In this document: positions 9,569-18,439 of the stretch, in pieces | Numbering within the stretch: the stretch's first letter is position 1 | How the letters are laid out: each line of letters starts with the position of its first letter | Source of the DNA: an uncultured Bacteroidales bacterium | Lineage (GTDB): Bacteria > Bacteroidota > Bacteroidia > Bacteroidales > Bacteroidaceae | Direction: 5' to 3' | Assembly (NCBI GenBank): GCA_937916465.1 | Contig: CALFTK010000011.1 | Span: 62,001-126,000 of the forward strand | DNA: 64,000 bases | Translations under genes and position numbers: made by a program | Notes under the pieces: generated by a model | What the model was told of the DNA's origin: nothing | Database searches by the model: none | What the model saw: the letters and a program-made list of their open reading frames with translations, nothing else

Positions 9569-9594
9569 AAGCCCGAATCTTTCGACCCGGGCTT
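9569..9594 (-). terminator. Attenuator terminator hairpin upstream of aroF
   Basis: On the minus strand AAGCCCG pairs with CGGGCTT, continued by GGTC/GATT (two G-U pairs) around a GAAA tetraloop, giving an 11-bp stem with no mismatch, followed by a run of 11 T (9560-9570 on the plus strand as A). It lies 25 bases upstream of the aroF start and downstream of the leader peptide, so it would stop transcription before the operon unless prevented. Confidence 0.9.
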
Positions 9595-9632
9595 ATGTTT
9601 GCTATATCACTCAAACGCATACGACAATTCAT

Positions 9633-9692
9633 TTACCCGGCAATCTGTCTGGTAAAGTAAAAATAAAAGAAGTATGCGTAGCTCTTTCTCAT
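9633..9692 (-). CDS. Tyr/Phe-rich leader peptide of the aromatic operon
   Basis: A 19-codon ORF reads MRKSYAYFFYFYFTRQIAG. Codons 5-13 contain four Tyr and four Phe in nine positions, matching the end products of the pheA and tyrA genes downstream. Its start lies about three bases after the predicted transcription start of a TACATTTG -7 box (9701-9708), so it would be nearly leaderless. The last codons and stop (CCGGGT, minus strand 9640-9635) can pair with GCCCGG in the 5' arm of the downstream terminator (9592-9587), and ACGCATAC in codons 5-7 is perfectly complementary to GTATGCGT at 9622-9615. This is the layout of a ribosome-mediated attenuator. The pairing scheme is my inference. Confidence 0.85.
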   Translation of the reverse strand: MRKSYAYFFYFYFTRQIAG

Positions 9693-9700
9693 AACGTCTG

Positions 9701-9708
9701 CAAATGTA
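9701..9708 (-). promoter_or_regulatory. Predicted promoter -7 box of the aromatic operon
   Basis: TACATTTG on the minus strand fits TAnnTTTG and lies nine bases before the leader-peptide start codon. No good TTTG -33 box is visible at the usual 19-21 base spacing. The rest of the 318-base gap to the divergent MATE gene contains the leader, the attenuator and the MATE promoter. Confidence 0.55.
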
Positions 9709-9816
9709 GTTTACATTCCTTTACGTTGTTATTGCTAACTTTAAAATTAAACATATTTTAACATTGCGTTATTGTTTCTGAATATTCATACAAAAACTAT
9801 GTGCCGGCATTTTTAT

Positions 9817-9824
9817 TACCTTTG
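9817..9824 (+). promoter_or_regulatory. Promoter -7 box of the MATE gene
   Basis: TACCTTTG fits the Bacteroidetes -7 consensus and lies 29 bases upstream of the MATE start codon; the -33 region is weak. Confidence 0.6.
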
Positions 9825-9853
9825 CACCCCGAAAAAATTGAGCTACTAATTTT

Positions 9854-11191
9854 ATGAGGTACGGTACACTTTCTAAGCAGTTGAGCAGGTTGGCAGGACC
9901 TATTCTGGTGGAAACTTTTCTAATAATGGCATTGGGTGCGGTAGATACTTTCATGTTAAGCCGACATTCCGATAATAGTGTAGCTGCAGTAGGATTGGTG
10001 AATCAGTTGGTAAATTTAGTCTTTATTATATTCGAAGTTATTTCTTTGGGTACATCTATACTCTGTTCTCAATACATAGGTGCCAAACTACAAAAAAGAG
10101 TGGTACAGGTAGTGGGTATATCAATCATCTTTAATTTTTTTAGCGGATTACTATTTAGCGCGTTACTATATTTTAAGGCAGAATGGCTTTTAGGTATTAT
10201 GGGAGTGCGTCCTGATATTATGCCTGAAGCCACGGCATATATGCGTATAGTAGGTCTGTTTGCCTTTTTGCAGGCCGTGTCATTGGCTATATCGGCAGCG
10301 CTACGTAGTGCCGACAAAGCTAAGTATCCTATGATTGTTTCTGCCATAGTGAACATTCTGAATATATTCGGCAACTATGCGCTTATATTCGGTAAGTTTG
10401 GTATGCCGGCTCTTGGAGTAGAGGGTGCAGCCATTTCCACAGTTATATGCAGGGCTGTGGCAGTAGTATTGCTTCTTGTTATACTCTTTAAAAAACATAT
10501 ACCCAGATTCCCTAAAGAGTATTTCACCCCATTCCCATGGTATGAACTTAAGAAACTGCTGAAAATAGGAATTCCGTCGGCAGGAGAACAGATGTCATAC
10601 AGCTTTTCTCAGGTGGTTATCACCTATTTCATAAATATGTTAGGTAACGACGCCCTTGCCACACGAACTTATTGCCAGAATATAGTGATGTTTACCTATA
10701 TGCTTTCTATAGCGTTAGCGCAGGGTGGGGCAATAGAGATAGGCCATTTGGTTGGTATGAAGAAGACCAACGCTGCCTATATACTGGGTAAAAGAGTACT
10801 TAGAGTTTCAATGATTACCACATTGACTCTTTCGGTGCTTACAGCTTTATTGGGCAGACCTATCTTTAATATGCTTACCGATAACCCTGAGATTATAGCT
10901 ATGGGAACAGCTGTGTTGTGGGCTGATATATTGGTAGAAAATGGCCGTGCCATAAACTTGTTCAGCGTAAACGCACTACGTAGTGCAGGCGATATATATT
11001 TCCCTGTTACCATAGGCATAATATTCTGCTGGACAGTGTCGGTAGGATGCAGTTATCTGTTTGGTATAGCATTGGGCGGAGGACTGGTGGCATTGTGGTG
11101 TGCCCTGTTCCTGGATGAAAATATCCGCGGTATAATCTTTATACACCGTTGGAAGAGCAAACGCTGGACAAACAAAGGATTCGTAAAATAG
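9854..11191 (+). CDS. MATE family efflux transporter
   Basis: A 445-residue polytopic inner-membrane protein with about twelve hydrophobic segments in two homologous halves, beginning LSKQLSRLAGPILVETFLIMALGAVDTFMLS, where P and the following ALGAVDTFMLS match the MatE N-terminal signature. MATE carriers export cationic drugs or metabolites using Na+ or H+ gradients. It is monocistronic, divergent from the aro operon and convergent with fimbrial cassette A. Substrate unknown. Confidence 0.92.
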   Translation: MRYGTLSKQLSRLAGPILVETFLIMALGAVDTFMLSRHSDNSVAAVGLVNQLVNLVFIIFEVISLGTSILCSQYIGAKLQKRVVQVVGISIIFNFFSGLLFSALLYFKAEWLLGIMGVRPDIMPEATAYMRIVGLFAFLQAVSLAISAALRSADKAKYPMIVSAIVNILNIFGNYALIFGKFGMPALGVEGAAISTVICRAVAVVLLLVILFKKHIPRFPKEYFTPFPWYELKKLLKIGIPSAGEQMSYSFSQVVITYFINMLGNDALATRTYCQNIVMFTYMLSIALAQGGAIEIGHLVGMKKTNAAYILGKRVLRVSMITTLTLSVLTALLGRPIFNMLTDNPEIIAMGTAVLWADILVENGRAINLFSVNALRSAGDIYFPVTIGIIFCWTVSVGCSYLFGIALGGGLVALWCALFLDENIRGIIFIHRWKSKRWTNKGFVK

Positions 11192-11357
11192 CTGCAGTTG
11201 CTATTATCCGGAGATATTTGGGATAAATAACTATTCTTGCTAATAATCCATTACTATCGCCGTCAAAATCTACATCCCGATTACAGGCGATACACATTAC
11301 CAGCAAAGCAATAATAATGCGGTTAGCTGCTTTATCCTTACGTGTTGTTGTGTTGTG

Positions 11358-13676
11358 TTATTCAGTTGCTGTGGTAGGTACTGTAGAACCCGTAGGCGGT
11401 CTATAGGCCGCACGAATACGGAATACTTCATCACGGTCTGCACGACCACCGCGGAATTTGCCCCCTGTGTAGCCCCCATTGGTATCAGTGTAATTGGAAT
11501 ATGTTCCGTTCGGAACATAATAATTGTAATTTACACCAGATTTATAATTGTCAGTGTCACCAGTGCTACCACTCTCGTAATAATTGAAAATCTTATTTCC
11601 GTTATTGAATGTAACTTTTACTCGAGTCGCACGTGCCCTTGTAGTCTCTTCAACATCCCATAAAAATTGTTTTTTCTTTGCAGACGCACTTGACCAATAG
11701 AAATTATTTTGAAATTCTTCGTATGTATCAAAATAAGTTCTCATAATTGCTTCCATTTCTCGAATGGCAGGTAAATACCAAACGCCATTGGTATTTGATA
11801 GTGTTGTATATGTTTGGTAGTTGTCTGGGTCCTTTTTTCCTTTGTTGTTACAATATTCGGCTGCTGTATCTGGAATATCTTTTATTTGGTAGGAAGTGTT
11901 ACTTTTTACTATGTTTTTAGTATAAGTAATTCCATCATAATAAGGACTAGAATAAGTATCCACCTTTTCGTTGCGACGTCCCCAAGGTAATCCATCGTAA
12001 ATTTGATTTGTATTATAAGTATTCAAGGGGTCATAATGATATAGATATTCTTCCTTATCTTCTATGTAGATAGTTTGTATTTTTTCTGTTAGGTTACCAT
12101 CATCATCCCTGTCATATACATCAACCTTTTTCAATCCTACTTGAGTGAATGTCAATGTTTTGTTCTTTGATGCGTCTCCGCTGAAAGACAAACTGACTTT
12201 AGCTGTGCGTTTGGAAAGATTGATATTCTCATCTATATAGAAGTAAATACGGTCTCTATTGGAACATGTGAATTCTGTGTTGTCTGCTAATGTCTGAGTA
12301 ACTAAATTAGTTGTAAAATAATCTCTTATACCTGTATATGCGGCATAATTAGCTGCAGCCATAGTTGCTTGTGATATTTTTTCCATACGAATCCAACTAT
12401 AGGTGTTGCCAGTAATTGTACTCTTTTCAATAGTTACCGTAACCGTTTCTCCTTCATCTATATAAAGATCCATAGGAACTACATTCCAATGTGCATCGAG
12501 TGTAGCTTCTTGCTCTATTGCAATGTAATAACCACTACTTCCCTTTGTTACTCTGTGATCTACAGATATGGTACCCTCTTGAGCATCTTTGTGATTGGTT
12601 CCACCTGTAATTGTTATATTATTGTTATATTGACAATTTCGCTCTATTTGAAAATTATTTGTGTTGTTTGAACCTAAATATACGTCGTATTCTATACTTT
12701 GTAAATGACCTTGATGATCTGTAAATCCGCCTTTTATCTTTACAAATGTAGGTTTACTTGACTCTGAAACAAACTTGGGTTTATAGCGTTGCTTTTCTTC
12801 ATCCTTGATGCCAGTAGGATAAGTGAATGTTCCTGAATTAACCAGATGTTCGGGCATATAGAATGTGAAACTTAGTACATTGGAACCGCTTGCAGGGTTT
12901 GTGCCTGTTACTGTTCGCGACATATATGCTGTTGTATGGGCATCATTATAGAAAGGTGTTTGGTTGCTCAGTTCGTTATTTGGTCCTCCTAAACATACTC
13001 CTTTGGGTAAATTGTGTACCTCCCATTGGAAAAGTTGGAACTGTGGAGTAATTCCGCTTGTAGGTGTCTGATGAGTATTTACTTTAATATTGAACACAAT
13101 TTTAGCATATAGGTTATCCAGTGGAATTTCAATTACTGCATTATCTAGTTCTTCGTTGGGATCCAAATTTTGCTGTAAATTTCCTATCATAGGAAATCCT
13201 TTACTGAGCATTTGAGATGAACTTGTTTCACAACTTTTAGATAGTAAGTCGTTCAAATAAAATTCAGTGTTTAATGTATTTTCATCAAATTTGTAATTCC
13301 ATTTGTTCTTAATAACGTTCTCATCTACATTGGCTACAATATATAGTTGGCAATTAGTCAGACCACTGCTTGTTAATTCCTTAAGAACATCGCGTGCTAT
13401 TATAAAAGTAGGGTTTGAACCTTCCAAATATTGAATATTTATACATTTCTGAGCATTGTCAAAGATGAACAGACACATACTGTTTATATGCGATTCGTCG
13501 CTTGTTTTAATTCCTTTGGTAGTAACGTTACATTCATCGTAAGTAGTAACACGACCAATTACTTTTACCAGCGATGTATTGTCATTAAGCAACAAATCCT
13601 CTTTTGTACATGCGTTAAGACACATACACAAAACAGTCAATAAACTATATACCAAATAATTAACTACTCTTTTCAT
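11358..13676 (-). CDS. Fimbrial cassette A, gene 3: large tip-like fimbrillin lipoprotein (DUF4906-like)
   Basis: Lipoprotein of about 772 residues; the signal peptide ends in a lipobox at CLNAC. A TTKGIKT stretch near residue 55 resembles the basic processing site of type V pilins. The middle has beta-rich fimbrillin-like sequence, including an HNLPKGVCL segment. Near residues 625-665 WYLPAIREMEAI and FYWSSA resemble the C-type-lectin-like FISUMP/DUF1566 fold, which would suit an adhesin tip. It is a clear paralogue of the 851-residue protein at 21845-24400 (shared HNLP.GV, FYMPEH, TDHQGH, SIDHRV and WSS blocks). ATGA coupling with the gene before it makes Met at 13682 an alternative start. 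I see no active promoter for this cassette in the present orientation. Confidence 0.82.
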   Translation of the reverse strand: MKRVVNYLVYSLLTVLCMCLNACTKEDLLLNDNTSLVKVIGRVTTYDECNVTTKGIKTSDESHINSMCLFIFDNAQKCINIQYLEGSNPTFIIARDVLKELTSSGLTNCQLYIVANVDENVIKNKWNYKFDENTLNTEFYLNDLLSKSCETSSSQMLSKGFPMIGNLQQNLDPNEELDNAVIEIPLDNLYAKIVFNIKVNTHQTPTSGITPQFQLFQWEVHNLPKGVCLGGPNNELSNQTPFYNDAHTTAYMSRTVTGTNPASGSNVLSFTFYMPEHLVNSGTFTYPTGIKDEEKQRYKPKFVSESSKPTFVKIKGGFTDHQGHLQSIEYDVYLGSNNTNNFQIERNCQYNNNITITGGTNHKDAQEGTISVDHRVTKGSSGYYIAIEQEATLDAHWNVVPMDLYIDEGETVTVTIEKSTITGNTYSWIRMEKISQATMAAANYAAYTGIRDYFTTNLVTQTLADNTEFTCSNRDRIYFYIDENINLSKRTAKVSLSFSGDASKNKTLTFTQVGLKKVDVYDRDDDGNLTEKIQTIYIEDKEEYLYHYDPLNTYNTNQIYDGLPWGRRNEKVDTYSSPYYDGITYTKNIVKSNTSYQIKDIPDTAAEYCNNKGKKDPDNYQTYTTLSNTNGVWYLPAIREMEAIMRTYFDTYEEFQNNFYWSSASAKKKQFLWDVEETTRARATRVKVTFNNGNKIFNYYESGSTGDTDNYKSGVNYNYYVPNGTYSNYTDTNGGYTGGKFRGGRADRDEVFRIRAAYRPPTGSTVPTTATE

Positions 13677-13678
13677 AA

Positions 13679-14656
13679 TCATTCAAATTCTATTTCCACA
13701 TCTTTATCTGTCCACTCACCTGATTCAATAATTGCGATGGTAATGGCACCTGCCGAGAAAGTCATTTGCAGGTAATATTTACGACCAGCCTTCATATCTC
13801 GACCTACATTAAAGCCTTTGGAGTCATCAGAATTATTATAACCATATGTAATATTACCTTGTAGATAATCATCTGTATTTGTTCCTTCTTGTGGAATAAA
13901 TATCAAGGCATTCTCCAAACTTACAGTCTCCAGTGCAGGGATGGAAATACTACCAGATGAAATTAGAGAATAAGGACCTTGATACACACTGCTACCGGTT
14001 CTTGTCATTGTGATTGATTCGTCTAATGAGATTGTTGCATTATTGTACTTCAGCGTATTTCCGGTGAATGTTATATTTAATTTATCAAGTTCTATTGATG
14101 TATCCTTGTTCAAGTTTCTTATCTGGACACCTAAGGCTGTCAAACGATGTTTGAATGTAAATCCAACCGTATTACTAAATGAATTGTCTGTGTCAAATAA
14201 TGATGCGGTCATAATATCAACCATATTCGCTACATTATTAGGAAGTGAATAGGTTATGTAGGGTGTACCATAGGTGCCGGATCCGCTCAATGTAAGGGTG
14301 GTGGGGTAATGGGCAAAAAATGTGTATTTCTTATTCTCTTCCCATGTTTTCATTGGGTTATATGTATGAATAGAACGATTCCAAGTTATTACTTGATTAT
14401 GTAGAACATTAGGTTGTGCCGTAGCTACAGCTGTACTCCAGTCTTCATTATAATTGAAAGCAGTAACTGCAAAATCGCGTTTCATGTCAGTAATCAATGT
14501 AGCTCTTGTGCCTACTTGAGCGTTGAAGTTAATATACCTATTTGTAGGCACTTCAACTTCAACTTTCTGAGGTACTTCTATAGAGGCTTTTTCGCAACCA
14601 ACAAATATTAAGCCTAATAAGAATGTCAATACTATATAGGAATATATATGTCTCAT
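13679..14656 (-). CDS. Fimbrial cassette A, gene 2: fimbrillin family lipoprotein
   Basis: About 325 residues from Met at 14656, chosen because the signal peptide RHIYSYIVLTFLLGLIFVGC with lipobox FVGC begins there; an upstream in-frame Met at 14683 would overlap gene 1 and spoil the signal. A GTRATL segment near residue 50 fits a protease processing site. It is a paralogue of the protein at 20639-21835: both contain NTHSY.P-type, KRYAFFAYYP-like, YLTYTLP-like, VDIMTAS and FKHRL blocks. Likely an accessory or minor subunit of a type V pilus. Overlaps gene 3 by a few bases. Confidence 0.82.
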   Translation of the reverse strand: MRHIYSYIVLTFLLGLIFVGCEKASIEVPQKVEVEVPTNRYINFNAQVGTRATLITDMKRDFAVTAFNYNEDWSTAVATAQPNVLHNQVITWNRSIHTYNPMKTWEENKKYTFFAHYPTTLTLSGSGTYGTPYITYSLPNNVANMVDIMTASLFDTDNSFSNTVGFTFKHRLTALGVQIRNLNKDTSIELDKLNITFTGNTLKYNNATISLDESITMTRTGSSVYQGPYSLISSGSISIPALETVSLENALIFIPQEGTNTDDYLQGNITYGYNNSDDSKGFNVGRDMKAGRKYYLQMTFSAGAITIAIIESGEWTDKDVEIEFE

Positions 14657-14660
14657 ATCA

Positions 14661-15590
14661 TCAAGTAATAATAATTGTACCACCCGCTTGCTCTGTACCC
14701 CATTCTTCTACAACAGGGGTAGCGAACTCAATATTATGGTCAACAGTGATAGTAGCTTTGTAAACAATATGGGTATTGATATCCCATTTGTATTCAATAG
14801 GTAACGGAGTAATCAAACTTTTTGTCGATAAATTATCGTTGTCTCTACCTTGGTCGAATGTGTAATTAACTACAAGATATACCTGATGTTCATCAGAAAA
14901 TACTTGTGGTATCATCATACACTCATCAAGTACCACTTCATAATCCGTTGATAATTCTTCATTAATATCCTTACTTAATGACGAAGAATTTTCCAAATCT
15001 GCCCATGTTTCTGTTTCTTGTGATGATACATAATTGCCTTGCATATACATACCATTCAAAGATACACTGGTTACTACAATTTTATCACTGTTGTTTTCTT
15101 CTATATCTTTTTTTAATTCAATTGATACTTTGGCAAGTAAATGCTTGAATCCAAAAGTTACTGTTGTGCCATTGTTTGGATAAGTGTGTGTGGCACTTGC
15201 ACACAATAAATCTTCTGTATTATTAACTTTGTAGTCGCTAATTGTAAACGTACCGTTTGCGTAGTTTGCTTCTGTGTTTTTTGGATAAACAGCGTAAAAG
15301 TTATAAGTATTATATGTCCAGTACTCCGTAGGTGGTACGTAACCCCATTCTTTGTTACTATCATCATAGGTTACTGTTCTACCATCAAATACAGTATTAC
15401 CTACATAACCACCCCAAACAGAGAAACCATTTGTTTGAATGTCAGTTATACCGGCACGAGTAACTCTAATATTGTTGCTGAAACCAATAATAGCCTTTTT
15501 CTTGCCGGAAGTATCGTCGTTGAATTCCAGATTGGAATTGCAACCAATACACAAAGGTAACAATAATAGTATAGTAGGTAAATATTTCAT
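14661..15590 (-). CDS. Fimbrial cassette A, gene 1: fimbrillin family lipoprotein
   Basis: A 309-residue lipoprotein with lipobox CIGC at the end of the signal peptide and VTRAG near residue 45 as a probable processing site. It is closely similar at both ends to the 323-residue protein at 19653-20624: AIIGFSNN, NGFSVWGGY.GNTVFDGR, VTYDDSN.EWGY at the N-terminus and EEWG..AGGTIII at the C-terminus, with a divergent middle. First gene of minus-strand cassette A. An inverted repeat (15655-15723) lies 65 bases upstream and no canonical TAnnTTTG box is seen on this strand before it. Confidence 0.85.
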   Translation of the reverse strand: MKYLPTILLLLPLCIGCNSNLEFNDDTSGKKKAIIGFSNNIRVTRAGITDIQTNGFSVWGGYVGNTVFDGRTVTYDDSNKEWGYVPPTEYWTYNTYNFYAVYPKNTEANYANGTFTISDYKVNNTEDLLCASATHTYPNNGTTVTFGFKHLLAKVSIELKKDIEENNSDKIVVTSVSLNGMYMQGNYVSSQETETWADLENSSSLSKDINEELSTDYEVVLDECMMIPQVFSDEHQVYLVVNYTFDQGRDNDNLSTKSLITPLPIEYKWDINTHIVYKATITVDHNIEFATPVVEEWGTEQAGGTIIIT

Positions 15591-15654
15591 ACTATAATAC
15601 GCTGTTTCGTTTTTATTCGTTTTGTTGAAATTTTTGTTGTTTTTAAATCAAAAG

Positions 15655-15723
15655 ACCTCCCTCCTTGCGAAAGGAGGTTCTTTAAGGTTGATAATTGAGG
15701 ATTGTTATACACCCTGTGTTGGA
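15655..15723. repeat. Left 69-bp inverted repeat of the fimbrial core (IR-L)
   Basis: The reverse complement of this segment matches 19509-19577 at 66 of 69 positions by hand alignment; mismatches are two adjacent bases near the core-proximal end and one in the centre. It includes a short palindrome, CCTCCTT-TCGC-AAGGAGG. It stands between the core operon promoter and cassette A gene 1. The pair brackets 15724-19508 and could serve as recombination sites for inversion of the core. Confidence 0.9.
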
Positions 15724-15953
15724 TTTCTTGTTGTTGCTTTTACCACAAATTCAAAGCGTAAAACACCACAAAAACGCAGGATGTGTTACGAGATAAAAAA
15801 GGATTGCTATTTCTGCACAAATTAAATCAAGTTCTGATATGGATTTTTTAAAATCAATCAAACTCTAATTATTTATCTTTTTTATAATTGTTAAAAATCA
15901 ATCATACATAGAAATAATTTGTTCAATTTTGTTCAAAAAATAAAGATAATAAA
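15724..15953. other. Gap between IR-L and the core promoter, with a possible fimbrillin 3' remnant
   Basis: No gene is supported. On the minus strand, directly abutting IR-L, a short open frame ends RFEFVVKATTRNPTQGV and weakly resembles the C-terminus of the major fimbrillin (KKIEFTVKSV), and at DNA level GCAACA, AGAA and ATCCAACACAGGG occur in the same order as at the end of the 18440-19504 gene. This could be a degraded duplicate of the major subunit 3' end or chance. The remainder is A+T-rich and precedes the core promoter. Confidence 0.35.
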
Positions 15954-15961
15954 TAACTTTG
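15928..15961 (+). promoter_or_regulatory. Promoter of the fimbrial core operon
   Basis: TTTG at 15928-15931 and TAACTTTG at 15954-15961 separated by 22 bases fit the Bacteroidetes -33/-7 pattern (usual gap 19-21). The predicted untranslated leader is about 110 bases. The promoter is inside the segment bounded by the inverted repeats and would flip with it. Confidence 0.7.
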
Positions 15962-16079
15962 CGGTGCTAAAGACAACTATGCGTGAAGGAGGAGATACTA
16001 ATGGAGAGGTATGAGCTTGTTTTTTAGTAGTTTGCTTATAAAAAATACAGTTTTTTAGCATAGTGCAAAACAGTATTGA

Positions 16080-17369
16080 ATGATTCTTATTAGGAAGTAC
16101 ATACTACTAACAGTGGCGTTGTTTGCATTAACCACGGCAATGGCACAAGATTTGGAAGATTCAATCAAGGTTCATTATCGCCTTGAAGAATCCAAACTTG
16201 ACTTGTCATTTAAAAACAACGGCATCACATTAGATAGTTTGGCAAGAATACTCAATATTCGTAATGCAGACACAACAAACATTTTACAGCAAGTATATAT
16301 AATAGGTAGAGCATCGCCCGAAGGTAATTGGGATTTCAACTATCGCCTATCACAAAAACGTGCTGCATCCATGTTGGAGCATCTGAATAAAATCACAGAA
16401 ATTCCGGATTCACTGATTACATCCAAACATATTGTTCAGGATTGGAATTTACTGCTCTATTTGGTAGAAAGAGACAGCGCAGTTCCGTATCAGGACGAAG
16501 TTATTGAACTTATACGTCAGTACAAAGGCGAAGAGACAAACGCCGCTCCCAACACAACATTGTTCAACAAATTGCGTAGTTTTAAGAATGGTGTACCATA
16601 CAGATATATCTATAAAAACCTATTCCCTGAACTGCGTATATCTACAGTAGTTGTTGCTTACAACAGAGAACCTGAACCAATAGTAGAAGAACCGGAGCCC
16701 GAACCTGACACTATAGTGGTTATAGAACCCGTTATTCCTGATACCGTTGCAACAGATACCATTGTAGAAGTTCAACAGCCTGTAGAACCGGAAAAAGAAC
16801 GCAAACCGCTATATATTGCATTAAAGACTAATTTGCTGTACGATGTTGCACTTGTACCAAACATAGGCGCTGAATACTACATTGGCAACAACATAAGCAT
16901 AACAGGCGGCTGGCACTACGCTTGGTGGAATAGCAAAACCAAATATTGGCGCACCTACGGAGGTGAATTGGGCGCACGCTATTGGTTTGGTAACAAAGCA
17001 ATGGAAAAACCACTGCAAGGCCACCACGCAGGTCTTTATGGACAAGCCATAACATACGACTTTATGGCATTTGGTAACAAAGGCTACATGTCCGGAAACC
17101 CTGGTAAGAGCCTGTTCAACAGTGCAAACTATGTAATAGGTTTGGAATACGGTTATTCACTGCCAATAGCAAAACGTCTGAATATGGACTTTGTGGTAGG
17201 TATAGGCTACCATGGCGGCAAGTACAACGAATACAAACTGCAAGACAGCCACTACGTATGGCAGGCATTACACAAACGCAGTTTCTTTGGTCCTACAAAA
17301 GCAGAGATTAGTCTGGTATGGTTACTTGGCTACGGAAATACTAACAATAATAAAAAAGGTGGACTATGA
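16080..17369 (+). CDS. DUF3575 outer-membrane protein of the fimbrial core (OmpA-like N-terminus)
   Basis: 429 residues with a cleavable signal peptide (ending TTAMAQ). Residues about 25-180 look like a small OmpA-like/periplasmic domain (GRASPEGNWDFNYRLSQKRA), followed by a Pro/Glu/Val-rich spacer (about 200-245) and a C-terminal DUF3575 barrel-like domain (KTNLLYDVALVPNIGAEYYI, GGWHYAWW, YWRTYGGELGARYWFG). Such proteins occur at the head of Bacteroidales fimbrial loci and may anchor or gate the pilus at the outer membrane; the exact role is not established. Overlaps the next gene by four bases. Confidence 0.87.
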   Translation: MILIRKYILLTVALFALTTAMAQDLEDSIKVHYRLEESKLDLSFKNNGITLDSLARILNIRNADTTNILQQVYIIGRASPEGNWDFNYRLSQKRAASMLEHLNKITEIPDSLITSKHIVQDWNLLLYLVERDSAVPYQDEVIELIRQYKGEETNAAPNTTLFNKLRSFKNGVPYRYIYKNLFPELRISTVVVAYNREPEPIVEEPEPEPDTIVVIEPVIPDTVATDTIVEVQQPVEPEKERKPLYIALKTNLLYDVALVPNIGAEYYIGNNISITGGWHYAWWNSKTKYWRTYGGELGARYWFGNKAMEKPLQGHHAGLYGQAITYDFMAFGNKGYMSGNPGKSLFNSANYVIGLEYGYSLPIAKRLNMDFVVGIGYHGGKYNEYKLQDSHYVWQALHKRSFFGPTKAEISLVWLLGYGNTNNNKKGGL

Positions 17370-18376
17370 TGAAGAAACTATCTCTATATTCCGCCCTGTT
17401 GTTAGTGCTGATAATTACAGCAGCCTGCGAACACAAAGAGTTGTGCTATGACCACGAATCCCATATACCGCGTACACAGTATGCTATCAAACTAAACTTT
17501 GACTGCCAATGGGAATACAATCTGGAAGACCATATAGATTGGAAACAGGAATGGCACGACAAATACGGTATAGACTATGACCAGATACGTCCTACAGAAC
17601 CTGCTGCAGTACGTGTGCATATCTATGACGATACTCATAAAGCAGAAACATCAAGAATTCTTACCAAAAAGAGTTCAACCATACATTTCAATGACGAAGG
17701 CATATACAACATACTCTTCTATAACAGCGATACCGAATACATAGTATTCTCCGGTATGGAATCGTTCTCCAACGCATTTGCATCAACACGTGGTGCAACA
17801 TCGCGTAGCGGAATAATGAACCAACCCGATATGCTGTTCGGTGCCTATTTTGATTCACTGTTAATAGAAAAGAAACCTGTACCTGATACTATCAACGTAA
17901 CATTGAAACCATTGGTATTTACATATCTGCTACGTTTTGAAGCAAAAGAGGGTGCAGAGCTTATAGAGAGTGCAAGTGGTATCCTTACCGGCATGGCTGC
18001 AGGTGTAAACTTAGGCACAGGACACACATCAAAAGAAGATGGTAACCTGTCTTACCAGTGCAGTATGAAAGGCGATTACGGAACCCAGGCACTTATAAAA
18101 TCGTTTGGTATTCCTAACTACCCTTACCCTCAATATACAACAAAGGGCGATGGTGATGAGGAACGCAAAAATGATCTTATGCTTGAAGTTAAACTAACTA
18201 ACGGCGATGTGGAAACCTATCGTTTTGATGTAACAGAGCAACTACTCAAACAACCTAAAGGCGGAGTTATTGTGATTGAGGATTTGGTTATAGGAGAAGG
18301 TTCGCAAGTAGGTAGTGGAGCTTTCGATATAGGTGTAAGTGGATGGAACAATATTATTGAAGTTCCGCTTAATTAA
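17366..18376 (+). CDS. DUF5119 fimbrial lipoprotein (anchor-like)
   Basis: 336-residue lipoprotein with lipobox TAAC directly followed by EHKELCYDH, the recognisable start of DUF5119 proteins, which commonly accompany fimbrillins and resemble the Mfa2-type anchor. It has no obvious basic processing site close to the N-terminus, which would keep the lipid anchor, as expected for a base subunit. Start overlaps the preceding gene (ATGATGA). Part of the invertible core. Confidence 0.85.
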   Translation: MMKKLSLYSALLLVLIITAACEHKELCYDHESHIPRTQYAIKLNFDCQWEYNLEDHIDWKQEWHDKYGIDYDQIRPTEPAAVRVHIYDDTHKAETSRILTKKSSTIHFNDEGIYNILFYNSDTEYIVFSGMESFSNAFASTRGATSRSGIMNQPDMLFGAYFDSLLIEKKPVPDTINVTLKPLVFTYLLRFEAKEGAELIESASGILTGMAAGVNLGTGHTSKEDGNLSYQCSMKGDYGTQALIKSFGIPNYPYPQYTTKGDGDEERKNDLMLEVKLTNGDVETYRFDVTEQLLKQPKGGVIVIEDLVIGEGSQVGSGAFDIGVSGWNNIIEVPLN

Positions 18377-18439
18377 CTTATAGACAACAATAACGAAAAA
18401 AAAGAATAAATAAATATTAACCTTTAATCTTATAAAATT

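Noticed and set aside
15622..15825. 67-codon plus-strand frame spanning IR-L
   Set aside because: It runs through the inverted repeat and has no signal, domain or initiation context; its odd composition comes from the repeat.
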